Shown: one piece after another, positions 19,272 through 28,847 of the stretch
How the letters are laid out: each line of letters opens with the position of its first letter
Numbering within the stretch: position 1 is the first letter of the stretch
Assembly: GCA_913061105.1 (NCBI GenBank)
Contig: CAJXVJ010000008.1
Location: forward strand, 1-36,104
Direction: 5' to 3'
DNA: 36,104 nucleotides
Source of the DNA: an uncultured Alcanivoracaceae bacterium
Lineage (GTDB): Bacteria; Pseudomonadota; Gammaproteobacteria; Xanthomonadales; Marinicellaceae
The notes under the pieces: model-generated
What the model was told of the DNA's origin: nothing
The model's input: only the letters and a program-made list of their open reading frames with translations
Database searches by the model: none
Made by a program: the position numbers and the translations under genes

Positions 19272-19315
19272 ATTCAAAAAAAAAGCCGTATCAATCAAAA
19301 ATTGATACAGCTTTA
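19272..19315 (-). terminator. Intrinsic terminator of the tail-fibre-like gene
   Basis: Minus strand AAGCTGTATCAATTTTTGATTGATACGGCTTTTTTTTT: stem gtatcaat/attgatac (19288-19295/19301-19308) and a 9-nt T tract. Confidence 0.85.
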
Positions 19316-19334
19316 TGATTTTTAAACTAAAAAA

Positions 19335-20957
19335 TTATTTAGATTCTAATTTTGCTAATCTTTCTTCTATTGATTCAAGCTTCTTAGTTTTCTCAGATAA
19401 TTTTTCATTAAGTTGAGCAATATAAATGTGTGCTTTTTCAAGCTCATTTAGCATTCCACCTGTTTTTTCAGTAATGTTGAACGGCTCATTTTCAATAGTT
19501 GGACCGACATTTGGAAGGTAACTATTGGCATACATTTGTTCTGCATGCTCTTCAATTGTAGGCAGTTTATAGTCATCAGAGAATACCAAGTCACAACCAG
19601 CAGGTTGTGCAGTTGTACTACATGTGGTTCCTGTTGTAGTTAATGTGCCATTAATTGACAAATTACCAGCTGTTGTTAGTCTCATTACACCGCCATCATC
19701 ATGCGCAATATTAAAAGAAGTTCCAGCTGAGTTTTCATGGGTTAAATACCATGATTTGGCCGCATCTGTGTTGGTCATAGTGATATAAGAACCACCATTG
19801 TTTGACATGGTTAACATGCCTCTTCCAGATGCTGTTCCACTTACGTCTTCAATTTTTAATTGGGCTGTTCCATCAGTTCTTCTTACATGTAAACTTGAAC
19901 TTGGTGATGATGAACCTATACCTACATTACCACCTGCTGCTACATCAATAGCGCTACTTGGAGCACCTGGACGAATTCTAAATGGCAATGTGCTGCCATT
20001 TGTGACATCTCTAATAAAAAAGTTGGCTTCATTACCTGCAAGGTCCCACGTTTGAGGAGTAAAGCCACTTGATCCATCTTGTTCTAAGCGTAATGTCGGT
20101 GTGTTTCCATCTTTAACATGTACTTGAACTACAGGAGTTGAAGTACCAACACCAATTCTTCCGCCATCATCAACATAAAGTGAATGAGAAGGTGCGCCGT
20201 ACTCAACTGTGAATGGCGTAGCTCCGTTATCAATACTATCTATTGAAAATTTGTTTGCGCCGCCATTTGCTGAATCATTAAATGTAATTTGCCAGTCCAC
20301 TGTTGGAAATGAAGACGTTGTGCTGGTGTCTTGGGCTTTAATGCGCAAATTATTTTCTTTTAATCGCAATGTATCAAACCCAAAACTTTCTCCATTGACG
20401 CAATCTTGGCCAATACAGGCACTGCCATCAACAATTAAATCATCTAAGATCTGTTGATCACGTGAAGTAGGTGGCTCATCTTGGTCAACCGACGCACGAC
20501 TACTTTTATTGGTCTCCGTAGATGGGTCGACAAGATTTTTGTCTGCCAATAAATCATCAGCTATGGTGAATACACCAGAAAGTGATTTGTTTTGTGATTC
20601 ATAGGTTTTGGTATATTCAGAAGACAATTCTTTATCATTCAATTGTCTAATGTCTTTAGATAATTGGCCAGACATGTAGACAGGTGTGAGTTCATATTTA
20701 TATAGTCCATTTTCAAGTTTGTTAATGCCCAACATTTCTGCAGTTAAGGAAAAGTCTCCGTTGCTAACATTGAATGTTTTTAATTGTCCATTAGGTATAC
20801 GTACCTTAGCTATATATTGAATTGAATCTAATTCGTCAAAAATTATGCTTTTATCTTGTTGTTTAATTTCTAATGCATTTGCACCAGTGGCTAAAATAAG
20901 TGCGCTTGTGAGTAAACTGAGCTTAAAGTGAGTGTGTTTTATCATGTTATTCCCCAT
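19335..20957 (-). CDS. Secreted tail-fibre-like repeat protein with C-terminal coiled coil
   Basis: Signal peptide (MIKHTHFKLSLLTSALILATGANA); repeated G(R/N)(I/V)G(V/I)G(T/S)S(T/S)P...(V/L)HV motifs; DDYKLPTIEEHAEQMYANSYLPNVGP then coiled coil. Confidence 0.7.
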   Translation of the reverse strand: MGNNMIKHTHFKLSLLTSALILATGANALEIKQQDKSIIFDELDSIQYIAKVRIPNGQLKTFNVSNGDFSLTAEMLGINKLENGLYKYELTPVYMSGQLSKDIRQLNDKELSSEYTKTYESQNKSLSGVFTIADDLLADKNLVDPSTETNKSSRASVDQDEPPTSRDQQILDDLIVDGSACIGQDCVNGESFGFDTLRLKENNLRIKAQDTSTTSSFPTVDWQITFNDSANGGANKFSIDSIDNGATPFTVEYGAPSHSLYVDDGGRIGVGTSTPVVQVHVKDGNTPTLRLEQDGSSGFTPQTWDLAGNEANFFIRDVTNGSTLPFRIRPGAPSSAIDVAAGGNVGIGSSSPSSSLHVRRTDGTAQLKIEDVSGTASGRGMLTMSNNGGSYITMTNTDAAKSWYLTHENSAGTSFNIAHDDGGVMRLTTAGNLSINGTLTTTGTTCSTTAQPAGCDLVFSDDYKLPTIEEHAEQMYANSYLPNVGPTIENEPFNITEKTGGMLNELEKAHIYIAQLNEKLSEKTKKLESIEERLAKLESK

Positions 20958-21142
20958 AAAGTTATAATGTAAATATCACTGATTTATCAATGAATCCTTA
21001 ATTTTACCATATATATGATTTTTTTTGTGTTGTTTTTTGAGAAATTATATGGTGCTAAATAAAGATAAAATTAATTTCATTTTGATTAAATATAATATAC
21101 AATTATTATTCAATATTTTATCTATATTTTCTTGGGGGAATT

Positions 21143-24100
21143 ATGTCTTTGACTAGAGCAAAAAGTGTATCATTATTAAACCTATTATTTTTATTTATTT
21201 CATTTGCCTCATATGCAGGAGGACCAATTGGAGCTGATTTAAATATCAATTTTAATTCTAATACAATTGGGCCAGGCTCAAATAGCCAATTAACTTATAC
21301 ATTTACTGGCGTTGGACCTGGAATTGTTACAGACATAGCAGTGACAAATACATTCCCTGCAGCTGTTGTCTTATCGTCGTCAGCTAATCCTGTTAGTGAT
21401 TGTAATGGTGCAGTTGTAACTGCTCCTAATGGGGGCAGTATCGTTACAATTAGTGATATTTCACTGCCAATGGGTTCTTTTTGTACTGTAGTTGTTAATG
21501 TCACCAGTTCAACGCCAGGTGTACATACGAATACTACTGATAATGTTACAACAAGTGAAGGTACAAGCATTTCTGCCACAGACGATTTGACTGTTGTAAC
21601 CGATCGCCCTGGGTTTACAAAAAGTTTTTCACCAAATACAGTTGGTCTGGGTGCACCAAGTACTTTAACTTTTACCATTGATAATACTGCAAATACCAGT
21701 AATGTCACATTTATACAATTTACTGACATGATGCCATCTGGTATGGTTGTGGCCTCCCCATCAGCGGCCTCTACAACATGTGGTGGTCAAACTGTAACTT
21801 TAACTGCTATTTCTGGTTCTGATCAAATTAATTTTCAATCATTTGGTGCTAATTTTGCTGGCTTTGAATCTGTAGTTGCTGGTGCATCATGTGCTATAAC
21901 CGTTGATATTATAGCCGGGGCTGTTGGCCAATTAATCAATCAATCAAGTGATTTGAATGTAAGAATTAATGGAGATTTTACTGATCTAAACAGTGGATTT
22001 GCAATAGATGAGCTTAATGTTAATATTCAAACAGTCATCTTATCTAAAGACTTTGTTGATGATCCCATAGTGCCAAGTGGAACAGGTACCCTTAGATTTA
22101 CCATTCTTAATACAGACAGAAATAATGCCACTAGCAATATGGCATTTATCGATGACTTAAGCGCTGTGTTACCAGGACTTGTAGCAATTGGTTTACCTCA
22201 ATCTAATGTTTGTGGTGCTGGTTCTTCATTAACAGGTTCTGGAATAATCAATTTATCAGGTGGAAACTTACCTCCAGAAGGTGAATGTAGTTTTGATGTG
22301 ACAGTGCAAGTTCCAGCTGCCGCTGGTCAGTACACCAACACGACTTCTAACCTTACTGGAGATTTAAATGGCAGTGGGTTTACATCCAATCCTGCGGTGG
22401 CTGATTTATTTGTTGAACCAGGACCAATCTTAACCAAACAATTTACTGATGATCCAGTTGGTGCAGGCGGAACAGTAAATCTTGAGTTCACTGTTACAAA
22501 TACCAGTACTACAGATATGGCAACAAATATTAGCTTTATTGATGAGTTGACGACTTTTTTGCCATTTCCAGTAGCTGTGACATTACCGACTAATCCTAAC
22601 CCTCCATGTGGTGCCGGATCAGCTATGAGTTTATCGTTTATTAATACTGACAGACAAGGTTTGTTATTAACAGGTGGATCATTGGCTGCTGGTGCTAGTT
22701 GTACATTTTCAGTCGATATCGATATCCCCAATGATTTACCTAATGGAATTTATACCAATACAACCGAAAATCCGACTGCCACTGTTAACGGTGTTACTTA
22801 TAATGGCAAGCCTGCTACGGATGATTTGGTAGTTGTTGCTGCACCGCAATTGAGCAAAGAATTTACAGACGACCCAGTCATTTCGGGAAGTAATGTGACA
22901 TTAGAGTTTACATTAACACATGATGGTTTTGCACCTGCTGATGCCAGTAATATCACATTTACAGATGATTTAAATACGACCTTGGCTGGTTTATCAGCAT
23001 CGGGTTTACCACTAACGGACATTTGTGGTGTTGGATCAAGTATTTCAGGAACAACTAATTTAACTTTCACTGGCGGGCTATTAGCACCAGGTGAAACATG
23101 TACATTTAATGTAACATTGGGTGTACCAGCGAATGCACTATCAGGTCAGTATCCAAATATCACAAGCACAATAACAGCTGATGTCTTGGGTGTTAGTGCT
23201 AATGGGAATCCTGCCTCAGATGTTTTAAATATTGCCAACATCTCTTTCACTAAAGAGTTTTTAGATGATCCAGTTATTCCTGGTGGAAACACATTGCTGA
23301 GATTTACCATCGATAACAGTGCCAATACTCAAGATGCTACAGGGGTGTTTTTTACAGATAATTTAAATGCTACATTAGCAGGATTGTCAAATACTTCAGG
23401 TATGGCTACAGTGAACACCTGTGGTGGTACATTGTCAGGTACTACCTTTTTGATATATGTGGGTGGTAGCGTTACTGCTGGAAGCTCATGCACCATTGAA
23501 GTAGAGTTATTGGTTCCTCCAGGTTCAAGCACTGGTGACTATACAAATATTAGTAGTAGTTTAAACGCGACTATTGGTGGGGGTACTGTTATATTGCCAC
23601 CAGCAATTGACGATTTAATGGTGTCTTCTGATGTTTTATTGTTTTCAAAAGAATTTACTGACGATCCAGTCGCACCTGGAAGTAATGTGACCCTTGAATT
23701 TATCATAGAAAATATTGACCCTAATAATACTGTATCAAATATTGGATTTACCGATGACTTAGATGCAACACTCACTGGATTGGTATTAGATACGCCAATA
23801 TCTAATACATGTGGAGGCATGGGTTCAGGAACATCAGTATTTACATATGCTGGCGGTTCTTTAGCTCCCATGAGCAGTTGTACAATTCAATTAAGTCTGA
23901 TAGTTCCTGCTGGGGCAACCAGTTCAGTTAATACCAATATTACCAATCAAATTACTGGTACAGCAGGTGGTTTACCAGTAAATGGTAATGTGGCAATGGA
24001 TGATTTGTTGGTTAACTTAGTCACATTCAGTAAATCTTTTGATGGTCCAACTACTGCAACTGGTACTCCAGTCTTAACGTATACCATTACAAATTTAGAT

Positions 24101-27100
24101 GCCAGCAATCCAGTTGCTGACCTACAATTTAACGATGATCTTGATGCTGTAGTTTCCGGCTTAGTAGCCACAGGATTACCAGTCAGCAATACTTGTGGTG
24201 TTGGATCGACTGTAGCAGGGACATCATTTTTAACTTTTTCTGGCGGCAATTTACCTGCCAGTGGGTTCTGTGAGTTTATGGTGAACCTTGTTGTACCAAA
24301 CAATGCTACTGCAGGGACATATCCAAGTACCAGTAGTGATTTAACTGTATCTGGTCTTCTAGTTTCTATACCTGCTACAGCTGATTTGGTTATTGAGCCT
24401 GCACCAACTTTTGCTAAATCATTTGCACCTGGTTCCATTGGACTCAATCAAAACAGTACCTTAAGTTTCAGCATCGACAATACAGCCAGTCTGTTATCAG
24501 CAACAGGCTTAGATATGACAGATAACTTACCTGCAGGGATGATTGTGGCATCGCCATCAATCACCACAAATACTTGTGGAGGAACATTGACGGCGACTGC
24601 TGGTACTGGTGTTATCAGTTTAACCAATGGTTCTGTTGCGGTAATGGGCAGTTGTAATTTACAAGTAGACGTTATTGGTACAGCTGTGGGTATGTTAGTT
24701 AATACCACAGGTGATTTAACCTCCAGTTCGGGAAATAGTGGGACAGCCAATGATACATTGTTGGTTAATCCACAACCTGGATTTAGTAAATCATTTGCAC
24801 CAGATCCAGTGTTTATCGGAGGCATCAGTATATTAACCTTTAATATTGATAATTCTGCCAGTACCGTTGTGACAACAGCGCTAAACTTTACGGATACTTT
24901 GCCTGCAGGATTGGCTGTTTCGACACCCAGTAATGCGACCACAACTTGTACGGGCGGTATCTTAACAGCGGTTCCTGCCTCTACAATGATTACTTATGCC
25001 TCAGGGTCGGTTAACAATGCCGTTTCTTGTACTGTTAGTGTAGATGTTGTGGCTGTTTCAGCGGGTAATTTGATGAATGTATCAGGTGATCTGACTTCCT
25101 CGTTAGGAAATAGTGGCAATGCCACAGATACAATAGTAGTCAATCCTCCACCGACTTTTGTTAAGGTATTTAATCCAGATGTTATTATTCCAAATGGTGT
25201 AAGTAATTTGACATTTACTATTGATAATACAGTCAGCACTGTTAATGCAACTGGCATTGATTTTACTGATAATTTACCAGTGGACCTATCAGTTGCAACT
25301 CCTTCCAATATTGCCAATACTTGTACTGATGGCACATTAACAGCTGTATCTGGCACAACAGTAATCAGTTACTCTGGTGGTACACTTAATTCAGGAGTCA
25401 CTTGTTTGATTTCAGTTGATGTGACATCATCAACAGTGGGTAATCACATGAATTTGACAGGTGATTTGACTTCAAATCATGGTAATAGTGGCCCAGCAAT
25501 GGCCAACTTGTTGGTAACTAATACACCAGTATTTAGCAAAGCATTTACCAATATCAATGATGTTATTAACAATCCAAACACATTAACATTTAGCATAAAT
25601 AATAGCGCAAATAATAATGCTATTGGAGGATTAGGTTTTACTGATAATATGCCAGCTGGCTTTACTGTTGCCAACCCTGCTAATATAACCAATACGTGTA
25701 CTGGAGGAACCATTACTGCTGCAAGTTCTAGTACTTCTATTATTTATAGTGGAGGCTCAGTAGCTGCTAATTTAACTTGTACTATTTCTGTTGATGTAAT
25801 CGCATCAATGACTGGACAATTTACAAATACCACCTCTGTTCTTTTGACAGAATTAGGAAATGGTAATGTGGCAACAGCTGATATCACCATTAGTTCTGTA
25901 CCTTTGTTTGCAAAATCCTTTGTGCCAAATATTATCGCCCCAGGAGGTGTAAGTACATTAAGTTTTGTTATCGATAATACTGCAAATGTTATAGATACGA
26001 ATAATTTTGCTTTTGTTGATAATTTCCCTGCAGGTTTAACTGTAGCTCCAGTAGCAAATATTGCAAACACTTGTGTCAGTGCTACAATCACAGCTGTTAC
26101 TGGGTCAGGTTCAATTACAGTTTCAAATGGCACGGTTGCAGCTAATAGTACTTGTCAGATCAGTGTTGACGTAACCAGCACCACTTCTGGCTTTTATACC
26201 AATGTAACAGGAGACTTAACATCTGATGCGGGTAATAGCGGAACAGCTACAGCAGACTTAAATGTTACAGGTGGTTTAACTTTTAATAAAACTTATGCAA
26301 GTTTTGTGACTCCAGGTGGCAATGTAACATTGAGTTTCTTAATTGAAAATACAACCAATACAGATGCTGACAATATATCATTCTCTGATAATCTTGGTGC
26401 AGTGATATCTGCTAATGCTATAAACCTACCATTAGATAATATTTGTGGAGTGGGTTCACAAATGACAGGGTCACCAGGAGGATTGATTCAGTTTACTAAC
26501 GGGTCATTGGTTTCAGGTGACAGTTGTCAAATTGATGTCGTTGTTCAAATAGATCCATCTGTATTACCGGGTGTATATACCAATACAACCAGTCCATTGA
26601 CTGCTGAATTTAATTCAAATGTCATTGTTACGGGACCAGCTTCGGATGATTTTACTGTAGTGGCTGCTCCAGTGATTAATAAGTCATTCCAAGGTGGCAC
26701 GATTACTGCTGGTGACACGATTGAACTGACTTTCAGTATCACTAACAATGCGCCAGTTGAAGCCACACAAATTTCATTCAGTGATGATTTAAATGCCTTT
26801 ATTGCAGGCAGTACTGGAGTCAACTTACCGCAAAATGATGTATGTGGAGTTGGATCTAGTATTTCGGGTACTTCAACATTGTTATTCCAAAATGGTACAT
26901 TGGCGGCAAATTCAAGTTGTCAATTTAGTGTATTCATTACCATACCTATGAACACATCTACTAGCCAATATGTCAATGTTACAAGCGCTTCATCCGCAAA
27001 CTATAGTGGTCTCAATGTGGTAGGTGGCAACCAATCAATTGGTAGCGCTACCTTGATAGTAAACGGTTTTGTCTATCAAGTACCTCTGTTTGATAACTGG

Positions 27101-27178
27101 ATTTCAATAAGCTTACTATTAATCTTAATGTTAATTGTAGCCAATGTTTATTATTACAGGATCAAGAAGTCTTTATAA
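21143..27178 (+). CDS. Giant secreted DUF11/DUF7933-like repeat protein (about 15 repeats) with C-terminal IPTL-CTERM-like sorting signal variant
   Basis: 2011 aa; N-terminal signal; repeat starts such as FSKEFTDDPVAPGSNVTLEF / FAKSFAPGSIGLNQNSTLSFSIDNTAS; C-terminus VYQVPLFDNWISISLLLILMLIVANVYYYRIKKSL. Confidence 0.82.
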   Translation: MSLTRAKSVSLLNLLFLFISFASYAGGPIGADLNINFNSNTIGPGSNSQLTYTFTGVGPGIVTDIAVTNTFPAAVVLSSSANPVSDCNGAVVTAPNGGSIVTISDISLPMGSFCTVVVNVTSSTPGVHTNTTDNVTTSEGTSISATDDLTVVTDRPGFTKSFSPNTVGLGAPSTLTFTIDNTANTSNVTFIQFTDMMPSGMVVASPSAASTTCGGQTVTLTAISGSDQINFQSFGANFAGFESVVAGASCAITVDIIAGAVGQLINQSSDLNVRINGDFTDLNSGFAIDELNVNIQTVILSKDFVDDPIVPSGTGTLRFTILNTDRNNATSNMAFIDDLSAVLPGLVAIGLPQSNVCGAGSSLTGSGIINLSGGNLPPEGECSFDVTVQVPAAAGQYTNTTSNLTGDLNGSGFTSNPAVADLFVEPGPILTKQFTDDPVGAGGTVNLEFTVTNTSTTDMATNISFIDELTTFLPFPVAVTLPTNPNPPCGAGSAMSLSFINTDRQGLLLTGGSLAAGASCTFSVDIDIPNDLPNGIYTNTTENPTATVNGVTYNGKPATDDLVVVAAPQLSKEFTDDPVISGSNVTLEFTLTHDGFAPADASNITFTDDLNTTLAGLSASGLPLTDICGVGSSISGTTNLTFTGGLLAPGETCTFNVTLGVPANALSGQYPNITSTITADVLGVSANGNPASDVLNIANISFTKEFLDDPVIPGGNTLLRFTIDNSANTQDATGVFFTDNLNATLAGLSNTSGMATVNTCGGTLSGTTFLIYVGGSVTAGSSCTIEVELLVPPGSSTGDYTNISSSLNATIGGGTVILPPAIDDLMVSSDVLLFSKEFTDDPVAPGSNVTLEFIIENIDPNNTVSNIGFTDDLDATLTGLVLDTPISNTCGGMGSGTSVFTYAGGSLAPMSSCTIQLSLIVPAGATSSVNTNITNQITGTAGGLPVNGNVAMDDLLVNLVTFSKSFDGPTTATGTPVLTYTITNLDASNPVADLQFNDDLDAVVSGLVATGLPVSNTCGVGSTVAGTSFLTFSGGNLPASGFCEFMVNLVVPNNATAGTYPSTSSDLTVSGLLVSIPATADLVIEPAPTFAKSFAPGSIGLNQNSTLSFSIDNTASLLSATGLDMTDNLPAGMIVASPSITTNTCGGTLTATAGTGVISLTNGSVAVMGSCNLQVDVIGTAVGMLVNTTGDLTSSSGNSGTANDTLLVNPQPGFSKSFAPDPVFIGGISILTFNIDNSASTVVTTALNFTDTLPAGLAVSTPSNATTTCTGGILTAVPASTMITYASGSVNNAVSCTVSVDVVAVSAGNLMNVSGDLTSSLGNSGNATDTIVVNPPPTFVKVFNPDVIIPNGVSNLTFTIDNTVSTVNATGIDFTDNLPVDLSVATPSNIANTCTDGTLTAVSGTTVISYSGGTLNSGVTCLISVDVTSSTVGNHMNLTGDLTSNHGNSGPAMANLLVTNTPVFSKAFTNINDVINNPNTLTFSINNSANNNAIGGLGFTDNMPAGFTVANPANITNTCTGGTITAASSSTSIIYSGGSVAANLTCTISVDVIASMTGQFTNTTSVLLTELGNGNVATADITISSVPLFAKSFVPNIIAPGGVSTLSFVIDNTANVIDTNNFAFVDNFPAGLTVAPVANIANTCVSATITAVTGSGSITVSNGTVAANSTCQISVDVTSTTSGFYTNVTGDLTSDAGNSGTATADLNVTGGLTFNKTYASFVTPGGNVTLSFLIENTTNTDADNISFSDNLGAVISANAINLPLDNICGVGSQMTGSPGGLIQFTNGSLVSGDSCQIDVVVQIDPSVLPGVYTNTTSPLTAEFNSNVIVTGPASDDFTVVAAPVINKSFQGGTITAGDTIELTFSITNNAPVEATQISFSDDLNAFIAGSTGVNLPQNDVCGVGSSISGTSTLLFQNGTLAANSSCQFSVFITIPMNTSTSQYVNVTSASSANYSGLNVVGGNQSIGSATLIVNGFVYQVPLFDNWISISLLLILMLIVANVYYYRIKKSL

Positions 27179-27194
27179 ACTCAGAAAAAAAATG

Positions 27195-27227
27195 AAAATG
27201 CAATAAAATATTTTATTGCATTTTTTT
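27195..27227 (+). terminator. Intrinsic terminator after the DUF11-like gene
   Basis: aaaatgcaataaaa-ta-ttttattgcatttt plus T7 tract. Confidence 0.85.
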
Positions 27228-27233
27228 AATTGA

Positions 27234-28847
27234 ATGATTGTAAAAATTAAAACCAGTGTATTATTTTTAACACTATTAATGTGTGTGGGCATAGTTCACG
27301 CTGAATATTTTAGCAATATTAGAGATCAAATCGGTTTTGAGTTTATTCATAACAATGGTAATTCTCAAAATTTTTATTATCCTGAAATTGTGGGTTCAGG
27401 CGTGGCATTATTAGATTTTGATAATGATGGTGATTTAGATATTTATTTGATACAAAGTGGAGAATTTAAAAATAATAAACTAAAAGATATGTTGTTTGAA
27501 AATCAACTGAATCAAGAAAAATCATTAAGTTTTAAGAGCAAAGAACATTCATTTTTAAATAAATCCATCAGTTATGGCATTGGAATCACAGTAGGTGATG
27601 TTAATAATGATGGAAGACAGGATATCTACTTATCAAATCTAAAGCAAAATCAATTATTAATCAATAAGGATGGCACAGGCTTTAACCCATTAAAAATTGA
27701 TGAAAAACAACACATGTGGTCAAGCGGTGCCAGTTTTTGTGATATTAATAATGATGGCTATAAAGATTTGTATGTCAGTAATTATGTAGATTGGTCAGCT
27801 AATAATAATCCCAAATGTTTCAATGCAAGCAGCAAACAAGATTATTGTGGCCCAAGTTCTTTTTCAGGATTAAAGGACAGTTTTTACCTCAATGATAAAG
27901 GCAGAAATTTCATTGAAAAAACCCAACAGTTTTTTCCAAAAATGCCCAAAATGCCAGGTCTTAATGTCGTTTGTAATGACATTAATAATGATGGATTTAG
28001 TGATTTTATTGTTGCCAATGACGGAAAAGAAAACTTAGTTTGGTTAAATCAAAATGGCCAGTCATTTAAAGAGGCAGGAATGTTTTCAGGTTTGGCTGTG
28101 AATGCGCAAGGCGTATCTGAGGCCAGTATGGGGCTTGCCATGTCTGATTATGATTTAGATGGTGATTTAGATGTGTTTTTTACACATTTAATGAATGAAT
28201 CAAATACTTTATACAATAACAATGGCAAAGGGTTTTTTAGTGATGTCACTAATCGATCTAAACTGTCAACTCAAAGTTATGCCTATACGGGGTGGGCAGC
28301 CGGATTTTTAATGGTCAATAATGACATTTATCCAGATTTGGTTGTTTTTAATGGAGCAGTGGCAGATGCCAGTCAAAAAAACAAAGATCAGCCTTCATTA
28401 AAACAAGCAAATCAATTGTTTTTAAATGCTGAGAATAAAGTGTTTTCTCAAATTAAAGATGAGAAGTGGCTGAATGAAAAAGCCGTTTCACGTGGCGCTG
28501 CCTTTGGTGACATCGATAATGATGGTGACATTGATATTGTTGTCAATAATAATAATGGTCCTGCAGACATCTTGATCAATAATCTAAATCCTGAAAAATG
28601 GATGGGCATAAAAATCATTGATCCGGAAAATAGAAGTTTAAAAGTTGAATTATATAATGAAAAGCATGCAATGCGATTGAATACAAATACTGATGGTTCA
28701 TATGCATCAGCTCATGATGATAGAATTGTCATCAATCAAGCTCAAATAGAGTATTACAAAGGCATTAGAATTATTTCAAACTCAACAATTCTGTTAGAAA
28801 AACCACTAATACACAACAATAAATATACGACAATAAAAATACCATGA
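27234..28847 (+). CDS. FG-GAP/VCBS repeat, CRTAC1-like secreted protein
   Basis: Signal peptide; repeated calcium-loop motifs DFDNDGDLDIYL, DVNNDGRQDIYLSN, DINNDGYKDLYVSN, DINNDGFSDFIVAN, DYDLDGDLDVFF, DIDNDGDIDIVVNN. Confidence 0.85.
   Translation: MIVKIKTSVLFLTLLMCVGIVHAEYFSNIRDQIGFEFIHNNGNSQNFYYPEIVGSGVALLDFDNDGDLDIYLIQSGEFKNNKLKDMLFENQLNQEKSLSFKSKEHSFLNKSISYGIGITVGDVNNDGRQDIYLSNLKQNQLLINKDGTGFNPLKIDEKQHMWSSGASFCDINNDGYKDLYVSNYVDWSANNNPKCFNASSKQDYCGPSSFSGLKDSFYLNDKGRNFIEKTQQFFPKMPKMPGLNVVCNDINNDGFSDFIVANDGKENLVWLNQNGQSFKEAGMFSGLAVNAQGVSEASMGLAMSDYDLDGDLDVFFTHLMNESNTLYNNNGKGFFSDVTNRSKLSTQSYAYTGWAAGFLMVNNDIYPDLVVFNGAVADASQKNKDQPSLKQANQLFLNAENKVFSQIKDEKWLNEKAVSRGAAFGDIDNDGDIDIVVNNNNGPADILINNLNPEKWMGIKIIDPENRSLKVELYNEKHAMRLNTNTDGSYASAHDDRIVINQAQIEYYKGIRIISNSTILLEKPLIHNNKYTTIKIP

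Noticed and set aside
19335-20957. Prophage remnant
   Set aside because: Only the fibre-like protein is phage-reminiscent; no capsid, terminase, integrase or other tail genes nearby, and it carries a bacterial signal peptide.
21295-26823. Series of long antisense ORFs on the minus strand within the DUF11-like gene
   Set aside because: They mirror the repeat periodicity and the Thr/Val/Asn/Ser-rich composition of the sense gene, have no recognisable domains or upstream signals, and are best explained as compositional artefacts.
21143-27178. CRISPR or DNA-level tandem repeat array
   Set aside because: The periodicity is at the protein-domain level with divergent DNA; no short identical direct repeats with spacers were seen.
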